Shown piece by piece: positions 38,701-45,394 of a stretch of 64,000 nucleotides of DNA. The stretch is from Lipingzhangella_A rawalii (GTDB lineage: Bacteria > Actinomycetota > Actinomycetes > Streptosporangiales > Streptosporangiaceae), in NCBI RefSeq assembly GCF_031628175.1, contig NZ_JAVLVT010000002.1, positions 248,001 to 312,000 on the forward strand, in the 5' to 3' direction. The first letter of the stretch is position 1; each line of letters begins with the position of its first letter. The translations under genes and the position numbers were made by a program. The notes beneath the pieces were generated by a model that had not been told where the DNA came from, did not search any database, and was given only the letters and a program-made list of their open reading frames with translations.

Positions 38701-39242
38701 TCCTTGTCCGAGGTCTTGTCGACCTGCCGGTCGAAGTACACACCCGGCGACCGGACCAACTGCGACACCACAACGCGCTCGGTGCCGTTGATGATGAAGG
38801 TGCCCTTCGAGGTCATGAGCGGGAAGTCGCCCATGAACACGGTCTGGCTCTTGATCTCGCCCGTGTCGTTGTTGATGAACTCCGCCGTGACGAACATCGG
38901 GGCGGAGTAGGTCATGTCCTTGTCCTTGCATTCCTCCTCGGAATGCTTGGGCGGTTCGAACCGATGGTCCCGGAACGACAGGGACATCGTGCCCGAGAAA
39001 TCCTCGATCGGGCTGAGCTCCTCGAAGATCTCCTCGAGACCGGACTGCTCCGGGACGTCCCTACGCCCTGCCTCCTTGGCTGCCGCTACTCGCGCCTTCC
39101 ACCTCTCGTTACCGAGCAGCCAGTCGCAGGAATCGATCTGGAGCGCAAGGAGGTCGGGAACCTCGAGAGGTTCCCCAATACGAGCGAAAGATACGCGGTT
39201 CGGACCAAGGACGTTAGCGGAGCGATTGCGCGAGGCTGCCAA
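35775..39242 (-). CDS. rpoB: RNA polymerase beta subunit
   Basis: RpoB is the rifampicin target. I start at the TTG at 39242 (LAASRNRSANVLG), with GGAAGG seven bases upstream, as in Streptomyces; this gives 1155 residues. A 24-residue in-frame upstream extension is not conserved. The rifampicin region is residues 412-438: Asp421, His431 and Ser436 match E. coli Asp516, His526 and Ser531, but Thr423 and Ala427 replace Asn518 and Ser522. GDKLAGRHGNKG and the C-terminal SFKVLIKEMQSLCLNVEVLS are canonical. It has its own promoter after rplL. Confidence 0.98.
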   Translation of the reverse strand: MAASRNRSANVLGPNRVSFARIGEPLEVPDLLALQIDSCDWLLGNERWKARVAAAKEAGRRDVPEQSGLEEIFEELSPIEDFSGTMSLSFRDHRFEPPKHSEEECKDKDMTYSAPMFVTAEFINNDTGEIKSQTVFMGDFPLMTSKGTFIINGTERVVVSQLVRSPGVYFDRQVDKTSDKDVYGCKVIPSRGAWLEFEVDKRDFVGVRIDRKRKQGATVLLKALGWTNDQILERFGEYESIRNTLEKDPTAGTDDALLDIYRKLRPGEPPTKESAQALLENLYFNPKRYDLAKVGRYKTNKKLGLETDISQGTLTEDDIVATIDYLVRLHAGEEELHREHGTFPIETDDIDHFGNRRLRTVGELIQNQVRLGLARMERVVRERMTTQDVEAITPQTLINVRPVVASIREFFGTSQLSQFMDQTNPLAGLTHKRRLSALGPGGLSRERAGFEVRDVHPSHYGRMCPIETPEGPNIGLIGSLSAYGRVNSFGFVETPYRKVVDGQVTDEIHYLTADEEDRHVIAQANTGVSADGTIADTRVLARRKGGEFEAVSPGDVEYMDVSPRQMVSVATAMIPFLEHDDANRALMGSNMQRQSVPLLRSEAPLVGTGMEYRSATDAGDVIVAEKAGVVEDVTADYITVMADDGTRRTYRVAKFERSNQGTCFNQRSIVVEGQRVEEGQVLADGPCTSDGEMALGKNLLVAYMSWEGHNYEDAIILSQRLVQDDVLSSIHIEEHEVDARDTKLGPEEITREIPNVSEEVLADLDDRGIVRIGADVDQGDILVGKVTPKGETELTPEERLLRAIFGEKAREVRDTSMKVPHGERGKVIGVRVFNREDGDELPPGVNELVRVYVAQKRKIADGDKLAGRHGNKGVIAKILPQEDMPFLEDGTPIDIVLNPLGVPGRMNVGQVLETHLGWIAKSGWRVDGDDAEWKRSMAEIGASEAEPGTPVATPVFDGLRESEIGGLLESSLPNKDGDRLINADGKARLIDGRTGEPFDEPVAVGYTYILKLLHLVDDKIHARSTGPYSMITQQPLGGKAQFGGQRFGEMEVWALEAYGAAYALQELLTIKSDDVVGRVKVYEAIVKGENIPEPGIPESFKVLIKEMQSLCLNVEVLSSDGMSIEMRDSDEDVFRAAEELGIDLSRREPSSVEEV

Positions 39243-39426
39243 CAGGGGTCCTTCCGAAGGCTTGTGGCGGTTGATGCGCGCACGCCGGACGGTCCTGGTC
39301 ACACGAGGAGACACCTAGCAGGGCAACAGGAGCGACATCAGAGACACGACGCCCCGGCCTGGCAGGAATACAGGACACGGTGCATGCCTCGCGGACACGG
39401 ATCGTCATAGGGCAGCGCAAAAGGGC

Positions 39427-39456
39427 AGTGTAGCCGAATACTACACCGCTGTCCAA
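39427..39456 (-). promoter_or_regulatory. rpoBC promoter with a palindrome over the -10
   Basis: Minus-strand TTGGAC (39456-39451), an 18-base spacer and TACACT (39432-39427) form a good principal-sigma promoter about 185 bases before rpoB. The -10 lies in an inverted repeat GTGTAG/CTACAC (39428-39446), so a protein could bind there. It lies in the 568-base rplL-rpoB gap (39243-39810), which otherwise holds only the hairpin near rplL. Confidence 0.6.
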
Positions 39457-39743
39457 CCATGCCTGCCGACGTCAGCCACGACACCACGCAGCATCGCCCC
39501 CACAGGCGAATCCGTCAAGCCCGGACAGGTGGGATCGCCCCGTCAGGCAACCGTGAGAGGACCCACACGAATCGGGAGGTGTGAGCAGCGCACAGGGGGG
39601 AATGGTACCTCTTTACTCACGTGCCGCCCCTCGGCGATGACGGGACTGTCGAGGCTGGCCGAGGCTGGTCGGTGCTGCCCACCGCACCGCCGGCGACCAC
39701 CCGAGCTCGGCCGCTCGCCGGCGCCGGTAACTCCGCCAACACG

Positions 39744-39785
39744 CGATCGGGGTGGGTGTTCCCGCGGGAACACCCACCCCGATCG
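39744..39785 (-). terminator. 42-bp perfect palindrome after rplL
   Basis: Twenty-one bases on each side match perfectly with no spacer, centred on CCGCGG. It starts 26 bases after the rplL stop. With the separate rpoBC promoter 290 bases further on, it most likely ends or processes the rplJL transcript; E. coli has an attenuator and an RNase III site at this place. Confidence 0.8.
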
Positions 39786-39810
39786 TGATTCCTTGGACCG
39801 CCGGGAGACC

Positions 39811-40203
39811 CTACTTGAGGGTGATGGTGGCGCCGGCGCCCTCGAGAACCTCCTTGGCCTTGTCGGCCGTCTCCTTGTTGGCGGCCTCGAGCAGCGTCTT
39901 GGGAGCGTTGTCGACGATCTCCTTGGCCTCCTTGAGGCCCAGGTCGGCGAGGCCACGGACCTCCTTGATGACCTGGATCTTCTTGTCGCCCGCGGACTCG
40001 AGAATGACGTCGAACTCGTCCTTCTCTTCCTCCTCCTCGACGGCCTCGCCACCGCCGGCGGCGCCGGGGGCGACGGCGACCGCGGCCGGAGCAGCGGCGG
40101 TCACGTCGAACTTCTCCTCGAAGAGCTTCACGAACTCGGACAGCTCGAGCAGCGTCATCTCCTCGAACGCGCTGAGCAGCTCCTCATTGCTGAGCTTCGC
40201 CAT
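39811..40203 (-). CDS. rplL: 50S ribosomal protein L7/L12
   Basis: L7/L12 forms the mobile stalk that recruits translation factors. The 130-residue protein has an N-terminal dimerisation domain (MAKLSNEELLSAFEEMTLLEL), an Ala/Pro/Gly-rich hinge near residues 38-55, a Glu-rich stretch and the C-terminal factor-binding domain with KIQVIKEVRGLADLGLKEAK. The ATG at 40203 is chosen; the open frame upstream is not L12-like. It follows rplJ by 90 bases. Confidence 0.98.
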   Translation of the reverse strand: MAKLSNEELLSAFEEMTLLELSEFVKLFEEKFDVTAAAPAAVAVAPGAAGGGEAVEEEEEKDEFDVILESAGDKKIQVIKEVRGLADLGLKEAKEIVDNAPKTLLEAANKETADKAKEVLEGAGATITLK

Positions 40204-40293
40204 GGTTGCGATCTCTCCTTCTTGCGAGCGGTGCCGCACGGCACCGCCGAGCTCACACCGGCGTGCTGCCACGCCGCACTTATCTGGATTTGC

Positions 40294-40815
40294 TTAGGAC
40301 TCCGCCTGCTTGTCGTGCAGTGCCTGAGCCAGCCGCACGGTCTTGGACGGCAGCGCCTGGAAGACAGCGGCAGCCTGCCCCTGCTTCGCCTTCAGCGCAC
40401 CGGCCAGCTTCGAGAGGAGCACCTCGCGCGACTCAAGGTCGGCCATCTTGGTGATCTGCTCGGGGCTCATGGGCTTGCCATCGATGACCCCGCCCTTGAT
40501 CACCAGGTGCTGGTTCGTCTTCGAGAAGTCACGCAGCCCCTTGGCGGCCTCAACGACATCGCCCTTCACGAAGGCGATGGCGGACGGCCCCTGGAACAGG
40601 TCGAGCACCTGCTCGTCCAGGCCGGCCCGATCGGCCGCAATCTTGGTCAGCGTGTTCTTCACGACGCGGAACCGCGCGTTCTGGCCGAGGTTACGACGCA
40701 ACTGGGAGATCTGCGCCGTCGTGAGTCCGCGGTACTCGGCCAGCACCGCACCGCTGGAGCTCTGGAACTCCTCCGTGAGCTCAGCGACCGCGGCGTCCTT
40801 GTCCGCCCTCGCCAT
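40294..40815 (-). CDS. rplJ: 50S ribosomal protein L10
   Basis: L10 anchors L7/L12 dimers to the ribosome and represses its own operon by binding the leader. The 173-residue protein starts MARADKDAAVAELTEEF at the ATG at 40815, with GGAAGGAG six bases before it, and has AVLAEYRGLTTAQI and the C-terminal stalk-binding helix. A structured leader with an intrinsic terminator precedes it. Confidence 0.97.
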   Translation of the reverse strand: MARADKDAAVAELTEEFQSSSGAVLAEYRGLTTAQISQLRRNLGQNARFRVVKNTLTKIAADRAGLDEQVLDLFQGPSAIAFVKGDVVEAAKGLRDFSKTNQHLVIKGGVIDGKPMSPEQITKMADLESREVLLSKLAGALKAKQGQAAAVFQALPSKTVRLAQALHDKQAES

Positions 40816-41010
40816 GGGACTCCTTCCAACAGTGATCGCTGGCTGGGTCACCCGGTGTGGCGCGACACAAAAACGCCCCGGCGCAGGCGCACGGGGCGGG
40901 GAAGCACGGCAGTCCGGTGGCTTCGTCGCATGTAACGGCACCTGCGCGGGCCGCCCCTCCGCGAGGGGCCTTCGGTCACCCACGGGTGACAGCCAGCGGT
41001 CTTCGGTAGT
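40816..41010 (-). promoter_or_regulatory. L10 autoregulatory leader of rplJL
   Basis: About 195 bases precede rplJ. They include a sequence like known L10-leader elements (GACCGCTGGCTGTCA near the start), a GCCCCTC/GAGGGGC hairpin (40953-40969) and a 3' intrinsic terminator. The segment GCGCAGG (40947-40941) is complementary to CCTGCGC (40887-40881) inside the terminator, so the leader could switch between antitermination and termination. Recognition is by resemblance, not a covariance search. Confidence 0.7.
40869..40898 (-). terminator. Attenuator in the rplJ leader
   Basis: CGCCCCG and CGGGGCG form a 7-bp stem with an 11-base loop and are followed directly by TTTTT on the minus strand, the clearest U-run terminator in the window. 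It lies 54 bases before rplJ. Confidence 0.75.
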
Positions 41011-41015
41011 TCTCG

Positions 41016-41021
41016 AGTATA
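41016..41021 (-). promoter_or_regulatory. -10 element upstream of the rplJ leader
   Basis: TATACT on the minus strand is a near-perfect -10, placed just before the start of the L10 leader. No good -35 is seen at the right distance. Confidence 0.4.
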
Positions 41022-41069
41022 GGCCACCGAAAGGTGCCTGCGGACCACACGCCAGGTCCCGGATGACCG

Positions 41070-41936
41070 CTACGTGTCCTGGAGGCTCTCCTCCAGCTCT
41101 TCGAGGCTGTCCTCCATCTCCTCCAGGTCCGGGGCGTCGGGCAGTTCCGGCATGTCCCCCACATCACCGGGCGCGTCCGGCAGCTCGTCCAGGTCCATGT
41201 CCAGGTCGGGGCCCACCCCGAAGTCCTCGATCTGGTCCTCACTGGGGTAGTCGATACTGACACCGGAGTTGAACTCCAGGAAGTCCACCGTGGTGCTCAC
41301 ATCGCCGAGTTCGTTCACCGTGCGGCGTGGCAGCCCCTCGTCACTGATCCACACATCGAACTGGACCTCCTCCACCCCCATCTGGTCATAGGTCTCGGCG
41401 AGGTTCTCGCGGGTCTGCGCGTCCTCGATCTCGTCGAGGCCGTCCGTGATCGGGTAGGAGCCGGTGTAGTGGGTGGTGGCGGTCCCCTCGATCTCCTCGG
41501 GACCAACCTCCTCCACCCCGTCACTGGCCACCAGCTGCTCGATCTGGGCGACGGGGTCGGGAGGCTGCTGCTCCCCATACTCGGACAGGTCCATCCGCAG
41601 CCACTCGGGCTGGCCGAGGGAGGGGTCGCCCTCCATGAGCATCTCGCTGCCCCGGATCAAGGTCTGGCTCTGCCCCTGGCCGGGTATGTCCAGCTGAAGG
41701 CGCGTTGTCGGCTCGGGCTCGGCGACGTACTCCATCTCGGTGGCCCCCTCCGGCGCTGCGCCACCGAACGCGCCATCCACGGAGACCTCGGCCCGGAAAC
41801 TGTCCACCGAACGTGTGTCCTGCACCGCGTTCACGAGGGTGTCGAAAGGATCCTCGCCGATGCCCGGAATGAGCCCACATCCTGTGGATGCCAGGGCGAG
41901 TCCGCCTCCGGCGGTGATGACCACCAGCTTGCGCAT
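41070..41936 (-). CDS. Exported lipoprotein, LolA/LppX-like
   Basis: The 288-residue protein has a basic start MRKLVV, a hydrophobic signal sequence and a lipobox-like ASTGC that puts the lipidated Cys at residue 20. The mature part looks like the LppX/LprG or LolA-like beta-rich fold known for actinobacterial lipoproteins, with repeated acidic Asp/Glu/Pro stretches and a very acidic C-terminus (about residues 245-288). No catalytic motif is visible; such proteins bind lipids or other envelope ligands. GGAG lies seven bases before the ATG. It lies between rplA and rplJ on the same strand. Confidence 0.85.
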   Translation of the reverse strand: MRKLVVITAGGGLALASTGCGLIPGIGEDPFDTLVNAVQDTRSVDSFRAEVSVDGAFGGAAPEGATEMEYVAEPEPTTRLQLDIPGQGQSQTLIRGSEMLMEGDPSLGQPEWLRMDLSEYGEQQPPDPVAQIEQLVASDGVEEVGPEEIEGTATTHYTGSYPITDGLDEIEDAQTRENLAETYDQMGVEEVQFDVWISDEGLPRRTVNELGDVSTTVDFLEFNSGVSIDYPSEDQIEDFGVGPDLDMDLDELPDAPGDVGDMPELPDAPDLEEMEDSLEELEESLQDT

Positions 41937-42085
41937 GTTCAGACTCCGTATTCGATATGCGCCGTATGTGCTCAGGGGTATGCCCTTCTAGGACGAAGCA
42001 CGGTCGCAGCGGGTTCCCGTGCCGCTCGCGAAGCGCCCGGCCCCACTCGCCCCGATCCCGCGGACCCAACGAGCGCCCCTAACAG

Positions 42086-42125
42086 CTGCGGGCGCCCCCG
42101 GCGATGCCGCCGGGGGCGCCCGCAG
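42086..42125 (-). terminator. Terminator after rplKA
   Basis: A perfect 17-bp stem, CTGCGGGCGCCCCCGGC, around a 6-base loop lies 13 bases after the rplA stop. Confidence 0.85.
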
Positions 42126-42138
42126 ACCACTGCGTGGG

Positions 42139-42843
42139 TCAGGCCTTGGCCGCGACCCGCACGATATTCGGGTCAACGGGGATCCCCGGACCCATCGATG
42201 TTGTAAAGGTCACCTTCTTCAGGTAACGCCCCTTGGCCGCCGAGGGCTTGAGCCGCAGCACCTCGTCGATCGCGGCGGCGTAGTTCTCCACCAGCTGCTC
42301 GGGCTGGAAGGACACCTTGCCGATGATGAAGTGCAGGTTCGCGTGCCGGTCCACGCGGAACTCGATCTTTCCGCCCTTGATGTCGGTCACGGCCCTGCCG
42401 ACGTCCGGAGTCACGGTTCCGGTCTTCGGGTTGGGCATCATGCCCCGCGGACCAAGGATGCGGCCGAGCTGCCCCACCTTGCCCATGAGGTCGGGGGTTG
42501 CGACCACGGAATCGAACTCGAGGAAACCGTTACGCACCTCCTCGACCAATTCGTCGCCACCGACGTAGTCGGCTCCCGCCGCGCGAGCCTGCTCGGCCCG
42601 TTCACCGGTCGCGAAGACCAGGACCCGAGCGGTCTTCCCGGTACCGTGCGGAAGGTTGACAGTTCCGCGCACCATCTGATCGGCCTTGCGGGGGTCAACA
42701 CCCAACCGCAGGGCCACCTCGACCGTGGCGTCAAACTTCACCGTCGCCGTCTCCTGGGCGAGCTGGACCGCCTCCTGCGGGGTGTACAGCCGGCTGCGGT
42801 CCACGCGCTGGGAGGACCTCCGGTGGTTCTTGCTGCGCTGCAC
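42139..42843 (-). CDS. rplA: 50S ribosomal protein L1
   Basis: L1 forms the stalk that handles E-site tRNA, and in E. coli represses the rplKA operon. The 234-residue protein has the VDRSRLYTPQEAVQLAQ start, ATPDLMGKVGQLGRILGPRGMMPNPKTGTV and the C-terminal KGRYLKKVTFTTSMGPGIPVD. It follows rplK by 105 bases and is followed by a strong terminator. Confidence 0.98.
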   Translation of the reverse strand: MQRSKNHRRSSQRVDRSRLYTPQEAVQLAQETATVKFDATVEVALRLGVDPRKADQMVRGTVNLPHGTGKTARVLVFATGERAEQARAAGADYVGGDELVEEVRNGFLEFDSVVATPDLMGKVGQLGRILGPRGMMPNPKTGTVTPDVGRAVTDIKGGKIEFRVDRHANLHFIIGKVSFQPEQLVENYAAAIDEVLRLKPSAAKGRYLKKVTFTTSMGPGIPVDPNIVRVAAKA

Positions 42844-42948
42844 TTGGTTCGTCTCCTCTTAGCTGAGTTGTGGTGTGCGGGCCAGTGCCAGGCCCTGCCA
42901 CGGTGGTCGCAGGACATGCTCCCGCGGACATGCTGGTGCGGTGACTCG

Positions 42949-43383
42949 TCAGTCCTTGATGACGATCCCCATGGAGCGAGCCGTTCCGCTCACGACCTTC
43001 TCGGCCTGCTCCAGGTCGTCGGTGTTGAGGTCGGGCAGCTTGGTCTGCGCAATGTCGCGGACCTGGTCGCGGGAGATGGAGCCAGCGGTGTTGCGGCCCG
43101 GGTCCAGACTGCCCTTGTCGATCCCCGCGGCCTTCAGGATCAGCTTGGGCGCCGGCGGGGTCTTGGTGACGAACGTGAACGAGCGGTCCTCGTAGATGGT
43201 GATTTCTACGGGGATCACGCTGCCGCGCTGAGCTTCCGTCGCAGCGTTGTACTGCTTGCAGAAGTCCATGATGTTGACGCCGTGCGGACCAAGCGCCGTA
43301 CCCACGGGCGGCGCCGGTGTGGCCTGGCCAGCGGGCAACTGCACCTTGACGAGTGCTGCGACCTTCTTCTTCTTCGGAGGCAT
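42949..43383 (-). CDS. rplK: 50S ribosomal protein L11
   Basis: L11 binds the thiostrepton region of 23S rRNA and is needed for stringent response signalling. The 144-residue protein starts MPPKKKKVAALVKVQLPAGQ and has the Pro-rich TPAPPVGTALGPHGVNIMDFC linker region. The C-terminal domain includes SGTARSMGI. The ATG at 43383 is chosen on the family N-terminus. It lies 211 bases after nusG. Confidence 0.98.
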   Translation of the reverse strand: MPPKKKKVAALVKVQLPAGQATPAPPVGTALGPHGVNIMDFCKQYNAATEAQRGSVIPVEITIYEDRSFTFVTKTPPAPKLILKAAGIDKGSLDPGRNTAGSISRDQVRDIAQTKLPDLNTDDLEQAEKVVSGTARSMGIVIKD

Positions 43384-43418
43384 GTCGGGTCCTTTGTCCT
43401 TCACTATCGGGTGTGTGC

Positions 43419-43441
43419 CGGCCCCATCCACGATGGGGCCG
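43419..43441 (-). terminator. Hairpin between nusG and rplK
   Basis: A perfect 10-bp stem CGGCCCCATC/GATGGGGCCG with a 3-base loop lies in the 211-base gap, 36 bases before rplK. It could be a partial terminator or a processing or regulatory stem. Confidence 0.5.
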
Positions 43442-43594
43442 TGCGTTCCGGTAGCCCGCGCACGAGGACGGCGGGGCGGCCCACCGCGTGGCGAACGCGG
43501 ACGACTGCCCCTACGCACGGCTGCGGGACGGAGCTCGGCTCCCGGTCCGGGACGAGATGGGTCCGGCTCAGACCCACCAAGTCTACGGGACCGT

Positions 43595-44413
43595 TCAGAT
43601 CTTGGAGACCTGGTTGAAGGCCAGCTCCACCGGAGTCTCGCGGCCGAAGATCGACACGAGAACCTTGAGTTTCTGGGTGTCCGGGTTGATCTCGCTCACC
43701 GTTGCGGGCAGTGTCGCGAACGGGCCTTCCATGACCGTAACCGACTCCCCCACCTCGTAGGCGATCTCGGAACCGCCGCTGGCGGCCCCCTCCTCCTTGG
43801 CCGCGGCCGGTTCGACGGCCTCCTCTTCCAGCTCCGGAGCCAGAAGTTCGGCGACCTCGGACATGCTCAGGGGAGCGGGACGGTTGGACAGCCCCACGAA
43901 GCCCGTCACCCCGGGGGTGTTGCGCACCGCGGCCCAGGACTCGTCGATGAGTTCCATCCGCACCAGCACGTATCCCGGCAGCACCTTCTCGGTGACCTGC
44001 TGGCGCTTCCCGCTCTTGACCTCGGTGACCTCCTGGGTGGGGACTTCCACCTGGAAGATGTAGTCCTCCATGTTCAGCGACTGGGTCCGGTTCTCGAGAT
44101 TGACCTTGACCCGATTCTCGTACCCCGAGTACGTGTGCACGACGTACCAATCACCGGGCAGCAGCCGCATCTCGGCCTTGAACTCCTCCAGGGGATCGCG
44201 CGCGGGGGCGTCCTGGCTCGCCTCGGCCACCGGCTCCGCGGAATCGGCCGAGGCCACGGAGTCGCTGCTCTCGGAAGCCTCCGCATGCGTGTCCTCGGGA
44301 TCGGGCCCCTGAGCGGCGTCCACCTGCTCGGCGCCCAGACCGGTCTCTTCCTCCGACGTCCGCTCCCGATCCTCGGCAGGAAGGTCGTCAGAGGTCAGTG
44401 GGGACTCGGACAC
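43595..44413 (-). CDS. nusG: Transcription termination/antitermination factor NusG
   Basis: NusG binds RNA polymerase through its NGN domain and Rho or S10 through its KOW domain. This 272-residue copy has an 80-residue acidic disordered N-terminus, the NGN domain (DWYVVHTYSGYENRVKVNLE, then VLPGYVLVRM and VRNTPGVTGFVG), an Ala/Glu-rich insertion near residues 195-220, and the C-terminal KOW domain (VGESVTVMEGPFATLPATVSEI). The extension and insertion are typical of actinobacteria and are absent in E. coli. It lies 238 bases after secE. Confidence 0.97.
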   Translation of the reverse strand: MSESPLTSDDLPAEDRERTSEEETGLGAEQVDAAQGPDPEDTHAEASESSDSVASADSAEPVAEASQDAPARDPLEEFKAEMRLLPGDWYVVHTYSGYENRVKVNLENRTQSLNMEDYIFQVEVPTQEVTEVKSGKRQQVTEKVLPGYVLVRMELIDESWAAVRNTPGVTGFVGLSNRPAPLSMSEVAELLAPELEEEAVEPAAAKEEGAASGGSEIAYEVGESVTVMEGPFATLPATVSEINPDTQKLKVLVSIFGRETPVELAFNQVSKI

Positions 44414-44614
44414 GGCTGCTCTTTCTCTCGTCGGATACGCACTTGCCGGGCGTGTCTATCGGCACGGGAACAGCCACCTCGCCGCGGCCGGACCGAAGGT
44501 CACGGACACCGAGGCAGCTGGCCTGAGAAACCAACGGACACTGCCACTACCGCCACACTACGGCACCACTGGACGTGGCGTGCCGTTCTGGCGAGCCGCG
44601 TTCCGCGCGAAAGC

Positions 44615-44637
44615 GCGGGCCGGGCCGTCCGGCCCGC
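44615..44637 (-). terminator. Hairpin between secE and nusG
   Basis: A 9-bp stem GCGGGCCGG/CCGGCCCGC with a 5-base loop starts 14 bases after the secE stop. It may reduce read-through to nusG. Confidence 0.55.
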
Positions 44638-44651
44638 CAAATGCGGCGCCC

Positions 44652-44915
44652 CTAGGGCAGAATCGTCTCAAGGACTCCAGCCCGCTCGGGATCGTACAGC
44701 CACAGGACACCCTGACCGAAGACCCAGTCGACACCGGTGACGTAACCGATCATGATCAGAACGAATACCATGACGACAATGGTGTAAGTGATCAGTTCCC
44801 AGCGTGTCGGCCACCGGACCTTGCCCAGCTCGGCAACGACCTGCCGGGTGAACACGACGGGATTGGTTCGCCGGGGCTCCGGCTTCGCTCCGGCCTCGCC
44901 GTGGGTCTGTGTCAC
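44652..44915 (-). CDS. secE: Preprotein translocase subunit SecE
   Basis: SecE clamps the SecY channel. The 87-residue protein has a polar N-terminus, the amphipathic helix VVFTRQVVAELGKVRWPTRWEL typical of SecE and one membrane helix (residues 43-65). The GTG at 44915 has AAGGGA eight bases upstream; the frame extends to 45062 but that part overlaps the tRNA-Trp gene and is not protein-coding. It lies 79 bases after tRNA-Trp, with which it is probably co-transcribed. Confidence 0.95.
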   Translation of the reverse strand: MTQTHGEAGAKPEPRRTNPVVFTRQVVAELGKVRWPTRWELITYTIVVMVFVLIMIGYVTGVDWVFGQGVLWLYDPERAGVLETILP

Positions 44916-44994
44916 CTTGCTGGTCCCTTGGCTCGACGACAGTGCTGATACGCCTGGACGCTCAGCCGACCCCCACCCAGCTGGGCGGATCGTG

Positions 44995-45068
44995 CAGGGC
45001 AGGAGGGACTCGAACCCCCAACCGCCGGTTTTGGAGACCGGTGCTCTAGCCAATTGAGCCACTGCCCT
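44995..45068 (-). tRNA. tRNA-Trp (CCA)
   Basis: A 74-base cloverleaf: acceptor AGGGCAG/CTGCCCT, D arm GCTC/GAGC, anticodon stem CCGGT/ACCGG with loop CTCCAAA (anticodon CCA), T arm GGGGG/CCCTC with TTCGAGT and discriminator G. CCA is not encoded. It precedes secE, as in Mycobacterium and Streptomyces. Confidence 0.97.
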
Positions 45069-45095
45069 TGGGCGCGGTCAACGACCGCGATGTCC

Positions 45096-45137
45096 AGCGT
45101 AGCCTGGGCCGCGCTGGACGGCACAACCAATTGTGCC
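45096..45137 (-). promoter_or_regulatory. Candidate tRNA-Trp/secE promoter with palindrome
   Basis: In the 326-base divergent gap to the aminotransferase, minus-strand TTGTGC (45126-45121) and TACGCT (45101-45096) are 19 bases apart. The -35 lies in a perfect 7-bp inverted repeat GGCACAA/TTGTGCC (45120-45137) with a 4-base spacer. The rest of 45069-45394 has no gene I can support. Confidence 0.35.
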
Positions 45138-45394
45138 ATATGCCGCGAGCAAGCCTACCCGCTGTGGTGCCGTGGCCGATACACAGAACACCCCTGCGGA
45201 ACAAACCCTTGTACGAACGCGCACGCACACCCGACAGCGCACCGGCTGCACCGTGCAAGCTACGCCAGGACCTCCTGCCGCCCGTAACCCCGGGTACGGG
45301 CCGGAGTGGTCGGACCGCGCCCCCGGCGCCCCCCGCGACCCCGGTGCCGCCACACGATCCCCACGGTTTGCCACGGCATGGTTGCATTAGGGCT

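Noticed and set aside
44916..45062. Upstream extension of secE
   Set aside because: It runs through the tRNA-Trp gene; the GTG at 44915 with AAGGGA and the usual SecE length decide the start.
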